DNA from: Platerodrilus igneus
Lineage: Eukaryota > Arthropoda > Insecta > Coleoptera > Lycidae
Assembly (NCBI GenBank): GCA_036346225.1
Contig: JARFIW010001456.1
Span: 620,001 to 684,000 of the forward strand
Length of the DNA: 64,000 nt
Direction of reading: 5' to 3'
Below are positions 47,561-57,413 of the stretch, piece by piece. How positions within the stretch are numbered: the first letter of the stretch is position 1; the number at the start of each line of letters is the position of its first letter. A program made the position numbers and the translations under genes. The notes beneath the pieces are model-generated. The model ran no database searches. It was not told the origin of the DNA and saw only the letters and a list, made by a program, of their open reading frames with translations.

Positions 47561-48739
47561 TTTGTCTTTTCATAAAACTTTTTAAACGAATTGACTACCA
47601 ACTAACCTGTAGGGTTTGAAAACGCCACTGTTGCTTATTATGCAAAAAAGGTAGTATTACATAACAAATAGATACTTTCTTCGACTACTTCAACTCTCAA
47701 AGACGTTACTATTATACAGATAATAATTAAAACGCTTTAAGGGTTAAATGTGTCTCTATTGTAATAATAGTTATTTATTATACAAGGGAAAAAGTACTAG
47801 ATTTTAGCTCGAGGTGTGTTTGTCTTCCGACGTGAAGCGGAGGGAGCAACACCGAGAGTTAAAATCTTACCTTTTTACCCATGTATAATGTACTCTTTTT
47901 TTCTGTGACAGGCAAAACAATGATTTAATATTGTAAAAAATATTACAATATATTAAAGTCAAAAAATCAATCGATGTCAAATTTGAAGTTTCAAACAAGT
48001 AGGGTATTGTACCTATAGGGACAGTTATACTTGCGTTGCTAAGGAAACCTTTAAAGTAATCAAATATCTGTCAAGTTAATTCTGTGAGGGTTTCAAAAAT
48101 TGCTTATTTAAGTTGTTTATATCGGTTGTTTTGAACGCGACGAAGTTATGCTACGATGTTGTGTTATACCCGAATGCTACAAGTGTAGACCCGGTTTTAA
48201 ATTAAATATCTTCAAGTTTTTACTTATTTGCACATGCCCGGGAAAAAAGTACTTATTCTTTTCCCGGAGGAAAAAAGTTATTTAATAAAAAGTGACATTT
48301 TGTTAACTGTCAAGAAACATTAAATGCCAAATTTTTTTCCCGACACAGAAAAAATAAATATATTAGCTTTAAAAACACCGAGTGTCTATAAATAGGTTGG
48401 CGCTAGTAAGTGGAAAGAAATGAGAAAACAATATATTAGTCTGATAGGGAAATAAAATCTATCGATGCTACTACTTACATCCTTCTATTAGACAATAATA
48501 TTCGAAATTATATCAAAATGTTGCTCTAAACCTTCCTGAATCAAGTACTATTAGTGTTACAAGTGAAACAGTTCACAGTATAAACTTACATCATATAAAG
48601 TGAGCATTTACTTCATCATTTTATAACAGCTATCATAATATTGATTATAAACACCATCTGGCACTAATCACATTTCTAATGTTGAAAATTTTATCTACTT
48701 CCAAATAATAATAAACAAATAATTATTGCTTTTGAGATA
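47561..48739. other. Intergenic DNA downstream of the TEX2-like gene
   Basis: Holds the small palindromic repeat at 47779-47887. A short open stretch at about 48149-48240 begins MLRCCVIPECYKCRPGF, faintly like the start of a THAP zinc finger, but it is too short to support. Confidence 0.4.
47779..47887. repeat. Short palindromic (MITE-like) repeat, ~109 bp
   Basis: The left arm TATACAAGGGAAAAAG... (47779-47818) and the reverse complement of the right arm TATACATGGGTAAAAAGG... (47887-47849) match over about 40 bp with few differences. They enclose a GC-richer centre with GTGAAGCGGAGGGAGC. No coding capacity. It is most simply a foldback/MITE-type repeat. Confidence 0.65.
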
Positions 48740-48757
48740 AAGATATTTATTAATATT

Positions 48758-49911
48758 GTGGAATTAAATTTACTAAAACAAGTATACATACATGCCGGTG
48801 ACAATAAAATTGTCATATGTGATAAATGTGAAAATCCAGTATGTTATGATTGCAGTGATCTTACCTCATCAGAACTAAGGTGTATGGAGCTAAAAAAGAG
48901 AACACTCCGGTTCCACTGTAAGAATTGCCTAGCTAAGAGTGGCGATGGAACTACTACTACTGATTTAATAAAGGAAGTGTTAGAAACGAAGTTTGAGGAA
49001 GCCATGAAAGATTTGAAATTACGGTTTGAAAACTTCAAGTCAGAATTCATGCAAATAGCCGCTGACAAGCTTTCTATTGTCTCAGTAAATGCTCAAGTTC
49101 CCATAAGTACTACCTATGCCGGTATCGTGTCTAAGTCGCTACAACAATCAGTGATAATTAAACCAAAAGACAACACGCAGAAAAATATTAAAACTAAAAT
49201 GGAGGTTGTTGATAGTGTCAATCCTGTTGAAGCTAACATTAAAATTAACACAGTCGAGCATATTCAAAATGGTGGTTTGATTGTTAGATGTAATGATGCT
49301 GAAAATGCAGGTAAATTAGTACAAATTGCTGGTGATAAACTCTTCTCAAAGTATGACGTACAACTGTTAAAAAAGGCACTTCCAAGAGTTAGAATCTCAG
49401 GCTTATCTCAGAAATTTTCTACAGACATTCTCACTGGTTACGCAATCAAACAAAACACTGCTATCTTCTCTGATTCAGCTAGCGTAACCGTATTAAGTGT
49501 TGATCCTATAAGAAATAAAGAGAATAAGTATCAAGCTTTATTACAATTAGATAATCTTACAGTAAAATACTGGAGGCTGGGCACATAATCGTTGGTGTGG
49601 ATGTAAGCAAAGTCTTTGATGCAGTCGAAATTACCAGATGTTTTAAGTGCAATGGCTACAATCACACTGCTTAGTTGTGTAAACGCGAACTTTACTATCC
49701 TAGATGTGGGTCAGGTCATGAACCAAAATACTGCACTGTCGACAAATCTGAGTTTCGCTGTATTAACTGTAAGTTAGTAAATGAGAATTCTGGTAAAAAT
49801 ATTGATATTTGTCATGCCGCCTGGGATCACAATTCCTGCACAGTGTATAAAGAAGCAGTTGCAAAACTTAAAGCAAATTTATCTGGTACACAACCACACA
49901 CAAGCATATAG
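48758..49911 (+). pseudogene. LINE 3 ORF1 protein (PHD-like finger and CCHC knuckles), one frameshift and one stop
   Basis: The open part to 49588 (about 276 codons) begins in a GTG-started frame, so the true start may lie just upstream. Residues 20-55 carry a PHD-like finger: CDKCENPVCYDCSDL and FHCKNC. The next region is helical (LIKEVLETKFEEAMKDL), then RNA-binding-like sequence GGLIVRCNDAENAGKLVQ and PRVRISGL. A frameshift near 49580 leads into CFKCNGYNHTA, a TAG at 49672-49674, and then CKRELYYPRCGSGHEPKYC and RCINC, three zinc-knuckle-like units, ending at 49911. ORF1 proteins of this type bind the element RNA. Confidence 0.8.
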
Positions 49912-49923
49912 CAATTACAGGTC

Positions 49924-52779
49924 ATGAATGAACTGCCACATAAACCCTCCGATCGTTTAAATTTAAGTGTATACTACCAAAATGTTCATGGTTTGAATAC
50001 CAAAACCTACGTTCTTTTTAATTGCATACTACTTAACGGTGACGAGTTCCATATGTTTGTTCTCACAGAAACCTGGCTTAACCACAGTGTAAAAAATAGT
50101 GAACTATTCCCCGGTAGCTTTCAGGTTTATCGGTCTGACAGAAACCTCTCCATAACTCAAGCAAGAAGAGGAGGTGGAGTTTTACTTGCTATAAACAATA
50201 AAATAGTATCATCTAAAATAAATACAGATCTTGACTTACTGGTAAATCTGCCAGTGGATGTGGTTGGTGTCAAAATATCAGTAAATAATAAACATCTAAT
50301 CGTCTTTGTCCTATATATACCAGCATCTCTTCCGTCGAATGAATACCAACAGCTCTTTGAAGCCCTTATCATGGAACATAACTATGGTCCAGATATAATA
50401 TTTATAGGAGATTTCAATATACCGGATTACATTAATAAAGGCAACACTACAAGTCTCACATTAACATATACCTCAAGTTTCTGTAGTTTTTACAATTTAC
50501 ATCAATATAATCAAATAACTAACATCAATGGAAGACTACTCGATCTAGTTTTCTCATCGACACCATGCACAGTTTGTAAACCAGAAAACATAATACTCAC
50601 TGAGGACTGTTATCATCCAGCACTAACAATTTCACTCTCCATGGGCAAAATAATAGATTCTAGTTTATTGCATTCCGATATCCCAGCTTATAACTTTCGC
50701 AAAGTCAATCTTAAAGGCTTATACAATGAGCTTACTTTAATTGATTGGGAAGCACTTTATACCTACACTGATATAAATAAAGCTTGTGATTATTTCTATA
50801 GCATTTTATATAGTGTATTTGACAAAAATGTTCCGAAAACAGTTCCAAAACAAAATGGTTATCCGCCTTGGTTTACTAGGTCAATTATTAAGAATATAAA
50901 AAAGAAATATTCGCTATGGAAGCTTTATAAAAAAACAAACGACCTACACATATATCAGCAGTTCAGTGAACTAAGATCTCAAACTAAACAAGACATTGCT
51001 ATATCATATAAAGACTTCTTACAAAATGTGGAAATAAATATCAAAAGCAACCCAAAACAATTCTGGTCATACATGTCATATAAAAGTGGACGTGCATCTC
51101 TTCCATCTAACATGATCTTCAATGGAACTACAGTCAACACTGGCCCGAAAGTGGTGAATGCATTTTCAGATTACTTTTCTACCTGCTATAGCTATAATTT
51201 ACAAAATACATTCAGGTTACCACAAACAATCCTACATAATACGGTCACTTTTAATATGGCAGTTATTTCTGAACATGACACACTACAAGCGATTAAAAAC
51301 ATTAAGCCGAATATGACGATGGGTCCAGATAGCATACCTGCGTTCTTTCTACGAGATTGTAAACACATATTGTTAAGGCCATTGACCTTTTTATTCAGTT
51401 TGATAATTCAAAAACAGACTTTTCCAACAATGTGGAAGCTATCCAGAATTACTCCTGTTCACAAAAACGGTGATAAGAGTGACATAAATAACTACCGGCC
51501 AATTGTCATTATATCTAACTTCTGTAAAGTTCTCGAAATCATTCTTCATGCTTTCCTATCGGAACAAGTAAAAAATACGTTAAACATTTATCAACATGGT
51601 TTTGTCAAAGGTAGATCCACCACCACGAATTTGTTTTGTATTATGCAGTTTATAGCTAATTCTCTGGACCGCCGTACTCAAGTTGACGTTGTCTATACTG
51701 ATTTTTCAAAAGCATTCGATCGCATCTGCCACTCTACTCTTCTCGCTAAGTTGCACCGCATTGGTTTCTCAGATAATCTAATATTACTTTTTGCTTCGTA
51801 TCTAGAAAACCGTTTACAGTACGTACAGTATCATGGCCACAAATCGAATTTCATAAATGTTACTTCAGGAGAGCCTCAAGGGTCAATTCTAGGCCCACTT
51901 CTCTTCTTAATATATATTGATGACATTGGAAACACACTAAAAGTAAACTATCTTCTATATGCAGACGATCTAAAACTTTACAATGAAATAAATTCAGAGG
52001 AGGATTGTAGAAATTTGCAGACCAATTAGGATCTTTTAACTACTTGGTGCACTATCAATAATCTCCCGCTGAATGTTAAAAAATGTTACGTTATGACATT
52101 CTCTAGAATTGATAATCCGATTATATTTGATTATTTGTTAAATGATACAACTCTTCATAGACCATCTCATGTTAAGGATGTGGGAGTGATTTTTGACAGA
52201 AAATTGCGCTTCATTGAACATGTTAACTATCTAGTTAAAAAATCACATCAGACAATGGGTTTCATTATCCGCAATTCAACTAGTTTCTCAAATCCTTCCA
52301 CTTTTCTAACATTATATAATGCATATATACGTTCTCGTCTGGAATATGCTTCAATTATATGGTGCCCTTACTATGCTATACACATTAACTTACTGGAAAA
52401 TGTTCAGAGAAAATTTTTGAAGTTAGTTATGTTGCGTACTCAAGGCATTTACCCGCCTATTGGATATCCTCATAACATTTTACTAGCTGCATGTAATGTT
52501 CATTTGTTACAAAACCGTCGTTTTCTGCACTCCATAATATTTCTGAATAATATCCTTTCACTATCTCACTGCCCTACAATTCTCCATCAGATACAATTTT
52601 CTATACCACGTCCTAATTCTCGTAACCCTATCACGTTTCATTGTGTCATACCGCGTACTAATGTTCTTAAATTCTCCCCATTGCATGTAATCTGTTCTAA
52701 TTACTCAAAAATTCAAACACAGTTAGACATTTTCTGCACCTCAATTAAAAATATCAAAGAAATTATATTAACTAAATGA
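49924..52779 (+). pseudogene. LINE 3 ORF2 endonuclease-reverse transcriptase, single internal stop
   Basis: The ATG at 49924 lies 12 nt after the ORF1 stop. The endonuclease covers about residues 15-240: SVYYQNVHGLNTK, VLTETWLNHS, RRGGGVLLAI and IIFIGDFNIPD. The reverse transcriptase spans about 440-730: NMTMGPDSIPAFFLRD, RITPVHKNGDKSDINNYRPI, HGFVKGRSTTTN, YTDFSKAFDRICHS, GEPQGSILGPLLFLIYIDDI and LLYADDLKLYN (catalytic YADD, residues 679-682). A TAG at 52027-52029 stops the frame at residue 701. The same frame goes on from 52030 to the end at 52779 with KDVGVIFDRKLRFIEHV and SRLEYASIIWCPYYA, the usual C-terminal region. Total would be about 950 residues, normal for the group. Confidence 0.88.
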
Positions 52780-52900
52780 ATTGTATTCACAATACCACTC
52801 ACTTCTCACTTCCCCAACTATAATAGTTATGTTTTATTTATCTTCCTTGTTTGTAGCTCTATCTTGTAAGTGGATTAATTTCTGTAAGATAGATGTATGT

Positions 52901-52933
52901 AAAATAAATAAATAAATAAATAAATAAATAAAA
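52901..52933 (+). repeat. (TAAA)n tail of LINE 3
   Basis: About eight AAAT/TAAA units directly after the 3' UTR. Simple-repeat tails are usual for CR1-like LINEs. Confidence 0.9.
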
Positions 52934-53603
52934 TTATAATGTATTTTTAATAAATTAATTTCTCTAATAATCTAAACTAGTTTGTAAGAAGTTTAAAATT
53001 TTATTGATTAAAATAAAAAGTGCATTCCCAATATTCGTTAAAATTAAAATCCAGTTATAGTTTATTTATTTATTTATTTTATCTTGACGATTTTCTGCTT
53101 ATACCTGATTTTACGTCAGCATGATGTCCTCTATCGAGCCACACTGTATGAAGTCCGCCAGAAATTACCATAACAGATTTATTTTGAGTTATATGATCGC
53201 AAGTCTAATGCTGTTTGAGTCAGACAAACGTAAGTCCAGTTACGATATTATGGTTCTGAACATTTACCTTAAATGCATGTAAGGTAAGTCCAGAGTCGAA
53301 GTTACATTGATCTGGCTCTAAGTTGTTTACTTGTTAGTCTGCTGTTTCATAGCCCGTCGGTTTTCTTTGATCACTTTAAATCTGACTTCATCGATAACGT
53401 TGCCGCACAATTAAACATTATTAATATCTTTACATGATTTTTTGGCATAGCGGCCCTGCTTCTCTCGACTGTCTCTCGAAAACAACTAGCCCAGTGCCAG
53501 CATACCCGACTGCACCTAAAATTTCACTCAAACGAAAATAATTAGTAATTAAATACAGACAACAGGATGACCATTTTTAAGGTTCTTTAGACACTGTGGT
53601 TGG
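52934..53603. other. DNA between LINE 3 and the copia LTR, no gene recognised
   Basis: Has a (TTTA)n run at about 53061-53080. Nothing else was recognised. Confidence 0.45.
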
Positions 53604-54001
53604 TGTTATGTTATATTGAGGTTATAAACAACTGATCAATTGTTGAGGTCTCGTGTGTTCGAATGTGTTTATTGCTATTAAAAATGTTAATAATAACGCC
53701 AGTGGTCGTGATATCCCACGCGCAGCCACTGAAGTGCCGGGCTCGTGATGCGAATCGCCGGTAGGCAGGTGTAGCGAGTTCCGTCTTGACCGTGATATAC
53801 AACAGACGTGCACGTGCTCTAACACGATGTATAATGTTTTATATTCATAACTATTGTATACATGCATTATATTTAAGTTGTACGTTATGTTGATTTATTC
53901 CTGTATTAACCCGAGTTCTGTTTCTTATTAAATCGCTATATATTAATGCTTCTTGCTTGTTTTTATAACGTGTTGATTGCTCTGTTCCATCACATCCAAC
54001 A
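53604..54001 (+). repeat. Copia 5' LTR (approximate 5' border)
   Basis: Ends in CATCCAACA directly before the primer-binding site. The start is taken at TGTTATG (53604); TGTTATATTGAGG at 53609 is also possible. It includes TATATATTAATGC near 53938. The border is an inference from the PBS and the TG...CA rule. Confidence 0.55.
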
Positions 54002-54015
54002 GGTTATGGGCCCAG
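54002..54015 (+). promoter_or_regulatory. Copia primer-binding site
   Basis: GGTTATGGGCCCAG sits immediately after the LTR. In Drosophila copia, reverse transcription is primed from an internal fragment of the initiator methionine tRNA that pairs with this kind of sequence, and not from a tRNA 3' end. Confidence 0.75.
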
Positions 54016-54052
54016 ACAGCTCAAACGAGAATAACAAATAGCAGGTGCAGTA

Positions 54053-54784
54053 ATGAGCGATAAGAAACAAAAAACAACAGGTGTGTGTGTTGGCGTTTTC
54101 TTTAGTAGTGTCGGTTACGTTTTTTGATGCTGTTGATAAATTAGCCAAAATGGATCTTGAAATAAATTATGCAATTATGTTATTATATAGTTTACCGCCG
54201 AGCTTTGAAAATTTTCGGTGTGCTATAGAATCAAGAGACGAATTGCCATCCCCAGAAACGCTACGAATTAAAATAGTAGAAGAAAGCGATGCCAGAAAAA
54301 ACGATGATCGCAATAATTTTAAGAATGCTTTGTTTGTAAACAATAAAACGGGTCAGTGGCGGCGTGAAAACAAAAACCCGCGAATAAAGGCGGGAATGTG
54401 AATCAATCTTTTAAATTTCGCTGTCATAAATGAAGAAAAATCGGTCATAAACCCTCGGAGTGCTACAAACACAAAAATGCTAATACGCAATCTTCAGCTA
54501 GTTGTTCTCAAAGTGTTAGTGAAAATGTGAGTTTTGTTACTTCCCAAGTGTGTCAAATTGGTTCTCAAAATCAAGATAACAGATGGTGCTTGGATAGTGG
54601 AGCTTCTTCACATTTGTGTAGGAATATTGAAAGTTTTCAAGAACTCGAAGAATGCATGCATGGTAGCTTGAATTTAGCCAACAACAGTTCAACAGATGTC
54701 GTAGCTAAAGGTATTGTAACATTTAGCACGGATATACGAGATGAGTCCAAAAATATTATTCTAAATATTCTAATATTATTCTAA
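54053..54784 (+). pseudogene. Copia gag-protease remnant
   Basis: The ATG at 54053 (MSDKKQKTT) is followed by a deletion of most of the gag N-terminal part. The frame 54081-54401 has FDAVDKLAKMDLEINYAIML and LLYSLPPSFENFRCAIESRD, typical of the copia gag (UBN2-like) domain. A frameshift precedes the zinc-knuckle region (FRCHK, about 54415) and HKPSECYKHK (about 54450). The aspartic protease start is NRWCLDSGASSHLCRNIESF (about 54580-54640; active site DSGA). The frame ends in short repeats ATTATTCTAAAT at 54764-54785, where LINE 4 adjoins. Confidence 0.8.
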
Positions 54785-54806
54785 ATTGTAGATAATAAGG
54801 AATATT

Positions 54807-55449
54807 ATGGAATGCATTAAATGCAACAGCAGTAATTCTCAAGCAGTTATTTTTTTGTGATGGATGTGAAAGACCAGTACATAAAGAATGTTCAGATCTT
54901 ACATCCTCAGAAATAAAAGTAATGGAGCTGAAGGGAAAGCGCTCTCTAAAATTTTACTGTGAGGATTGCAATGAAGGAGTAAGATTAGTTCCCAAGCTTA
55001 TTAAGAAAATTGATGAAATGTGTGTTGAATTTAATAAGTTGAAAAACTCCATTGTGGTACCAGAACAAAGTTGTGAAGAAAAAGTGCTCAACGAAATTTT
55101 TGAAAGGCAGAAGAGAATGAATAATATAATGATTTATAATTTTGCGGAAGATTTACAAAATGATATGGATAATGCTAAGGCCTTAATTAAATCAGTGGTT
55201 AAGGAAGATTTAAAGATAACTGGTGTATATAAAATGGGAAAGAAGAATAAAAATGGATCGAGAGCATTAAGGGTTTCATTTTCTAATCATGAGGATGCCA
55301 CGAAGGTGATAAGGGAACCAAATCACATTTTAAAAAAGGAAAATATCTTTGTTAGTGCAGATCTCACACCACAACAGGTCCAGCATTGGAAGAATTTACG
55401 TAATGAGATGGAAATAAGAAAAGGAAAGGCGAGGAAGGTTTATTTATAA
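54807..55449 (+). pseudogene. LINE 4 ORF1 protein, frameshifted
   Basis: The ATG at 54807 (MECIKCNSS) starts a PHD-like finger that is broken by an extra T in a run of T near 54852, then continues as CERPVHKECSDLTSSE and LKFYCEDC. The remainder (to the stop at 55449) has a helical segment (LPKLIKKIDEMCVEFNKL-like), MNNIMIYNFAEDLQNDMDNA and RALRVSFSNHEDATKVIRE, resembling the RNA-recognition part of LINE ORF1 proteins. Confidence 0.72.
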
Positions 55450-56393
55450 AATATATTAAAGGGGTACCTTATATTCATGCTTCAAAAAACTAAGCAAAAA
55501 TTATACAGTCAATAATACACAAAGACCTATTTCTGTTTATTTTCAAAATGTGGGAGGGCTCAAAACAAAATTATTACTACTGCAGCAATCAATATTGTGT
55601 TCAAATTATGACATTATAGTGTTAGTGGAAACTTGGTTGAATACTAATATAGAAAATAATGAACTTGGCTTGAAAGAATGAAAACATTAATTTAATTTTA
55701 AATTTGTTTTTAATTTTATTTTTACCCTCGTGACTATCAGCTAATAAATTGCACCTTTATATTTCCTAAACCCTTACCTGATATCACAAGGTCGAGAATT
55801 TCTTATTAACAATGAAAGCCCAAGGTAAGGTTGGATGGAAAACGGCTTGAGGAAAAGAAAAACTCTTTAGACATAAACGGCTAGTAGAGTGTTAGCTCTG
55901 GGTAGATCATGAGCTTGGGTCATGGGTTGTCAAAAGACCAAAAAATATGAATAATGAGCGCCACCGTATTTTTCAATACAACAACCTACAAAAATTAACT
56001 GTGCTTGTATTAGGGGAATTCCAAAACCTTATATCAACACCACTAACATAGCCATAAAACTTGAATTTCACTCTTTTAAAACACTTACCAAAATCTCAAA
56101 CACCAGATGTCATACAGATGTCTCGACTTGACCTGTGAACAAACAAATGCACAAAATGGACACCGTTTGCGACCTCAAAAATATTTACCAAAAATAAAAT
56201 AATAGAATTTAGGTTTCAAAAGTATACACCCAGGGTATTTGTAATCATTACCCACAATTTCTGATCAGGAATGATTTGTAAACTTTACTTGTATTTCAAA
56301 CAATAAAAATAGTTAATAATCTATAGGAACACTTTGGCACAATTTTAATAAAATAAAATGAAAAAACCCTTACCACAAAAACTATTTAAAATA

Positions 56394-56435
56394 CCAGATA
56401 CGTATTTCGACCACTATGTGGTCATCATCAGTAGG
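56394..56435 (-). ncRNA. Hammerhead-ribozyme-like motif in Penelope fragment 2
   Basis: On the minus strand: CCTA, CTGATGA, T, GACCAC-ATA-GTGGTC, GAAA, TACGTA, TC, TGG. The core boxes, a perfect 6-bp stem II, a palindromic stem III and a 3-bp stem I (CUA/UGG with one G-U) are present, and cleavage would be expected after AUC. One extra base between CUGAUGA and stem II departs from the hammerhead consensus. Hammerheads with tiny stems III are known from Penelope-like elements, where they may act as dimers. Confidence 0.55.
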
Positions 56436-56693
56436 AAATCTGTAATTAAATAATAATTAGCTGTTGTTCTGGAACACTTCAGAGGATATTCTCCTCACCA
56501 CTTAGGCTGAAGTGAACCTTCCCAACATACGATTTACTATATTGTTGCTTTAAACACTATCGAGGATATTCTCCTCACCCGCAGGCTGATGTTACTCACA
56601 ACAAACAAGTGAATTGTGACATTATAACTTAAATCTACTTAATTTATACTAATTCTAAATCTACTGAAGCGGAACCAATTTAATGTTGCTTTC

Positions 56694-57413
56694 TCATTGG
56701 TTGTTGACCAATAGGGAAAGCAAAGCAGAAGGCTCTATTGGCCCTTTATCGGTGTTTAAGAGGGGTCCTTTATGTTTAACAATTTTAATTGATTCATAGG
56801 CATTTAAGGAGGAAAACGTTGGTACCGCTTTTAACAATTTAATATTTTCTAGTCTAACGGGGTGGCTGGTTTCAAATATATGTTTGGCGACCTGAGACCT
56901 TTCGTATTTACCATATTTGAAGTGAGCAATGTGCTCTTTAAATCTTGTTGTTATATTCCTCTTGGTCTGACCAATATATTTTTGAAAACACCCTGGCCCT
57001 GCACAACTAATTTCATAAATCCCCGACTTTTGCAATTTTTCCACCTTGTCTTTTGGATTACCTAGCAAATCTTTAATTTTATTAGTATTAGTGAAAGCAA
57101 TTTTGAAATTACACTGTTTGAATATTTTATCAAGACCCTTTGTGGTTTTGTGAAACGGAAGTTTAACATATTTAACATTATCGTTAGAGGTGGTTGATTG
57201 CAAAGTCGTTGATTTACGGATGTTGATCCTATTTTTATACTTTCTAAAAATATTATCTATAATATCAGAAGAGAAACCATTGTAATTCGCTATTTGTTTA
57301 ATAAGAGCAAATTCCTTATTAAATCTGTTTTTATTTAAAGGGAAATTCAATAATCTATTAATTAAAAAGTTAAATGAAGCCAACTTATGTTGTATTACGT
57401 AACTAAAGTTCAA
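56694..57413 (-). pseudogene. Penelope-like GIY-YIG endonuclease domain, truncated
   Basis: An open frame of about 239 codons without internal stop, but the upstream reverse-transcriptase domain is absent, so it is a 5'-truncated remnant. Residues 1-60 (KLASFNFLINRLLNFPL, NKEFALIKQIANYNGFSSD) are the linker typical of Penelope proteins. The GIY motif is at residues 131-133 (SGIYEIS) and the YIG motif at 146-148 (KYIGQT), with the conserved Arg in TTRFKEH (157). Then HIAHFKYGKYERSQVAKHIF and the Glu in ETSHP complete the nuclease. The two Cys before YIG (SCAGPGC) may be metal-binding. In intact elements this nuclease nicks the target for retrotransposition. Confidence 0.88.

Larger units (their letters stand above)
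48740..52933 (+). mobile_element. CR1/Jockey-type LINE 3, nearly intact
   Basis: About 4.2 kb with ORF1 (zinc finger plus zinc knuckles), ORF2 with endonuclease and reverse transcriptase in one frame broken by a single stop, a short 3' UTR and a (TAAA)n tail at 52901-52933. It is the best preserved transposon of the window. The 5' end is approximate. Confidence 0.85.
53604..54784 (+). mobile_element. Ty1/copia retrotransposon, 5' fragment
   Basis: 5' LTR, primer-binding site and a deleted gag-protease region in the order expected for copia. The element is cut off at about 54784, where LINE 4 begins. No integrase, reverse transcriptase or 3' LTR is seen. Confidence 0.75.

Noticed and set aside
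48149..48240. Possible THAP zinc-finger start (MLRCCVIPECYKC)
   Set aside because: Only two of the expected Cys/His ligands are visible, and the frame ends before the AVPTIF-like box.
53611..53867. Minus-strand open frames in the copia LTR
   Set aside because: Inside the LTR, without motifs.
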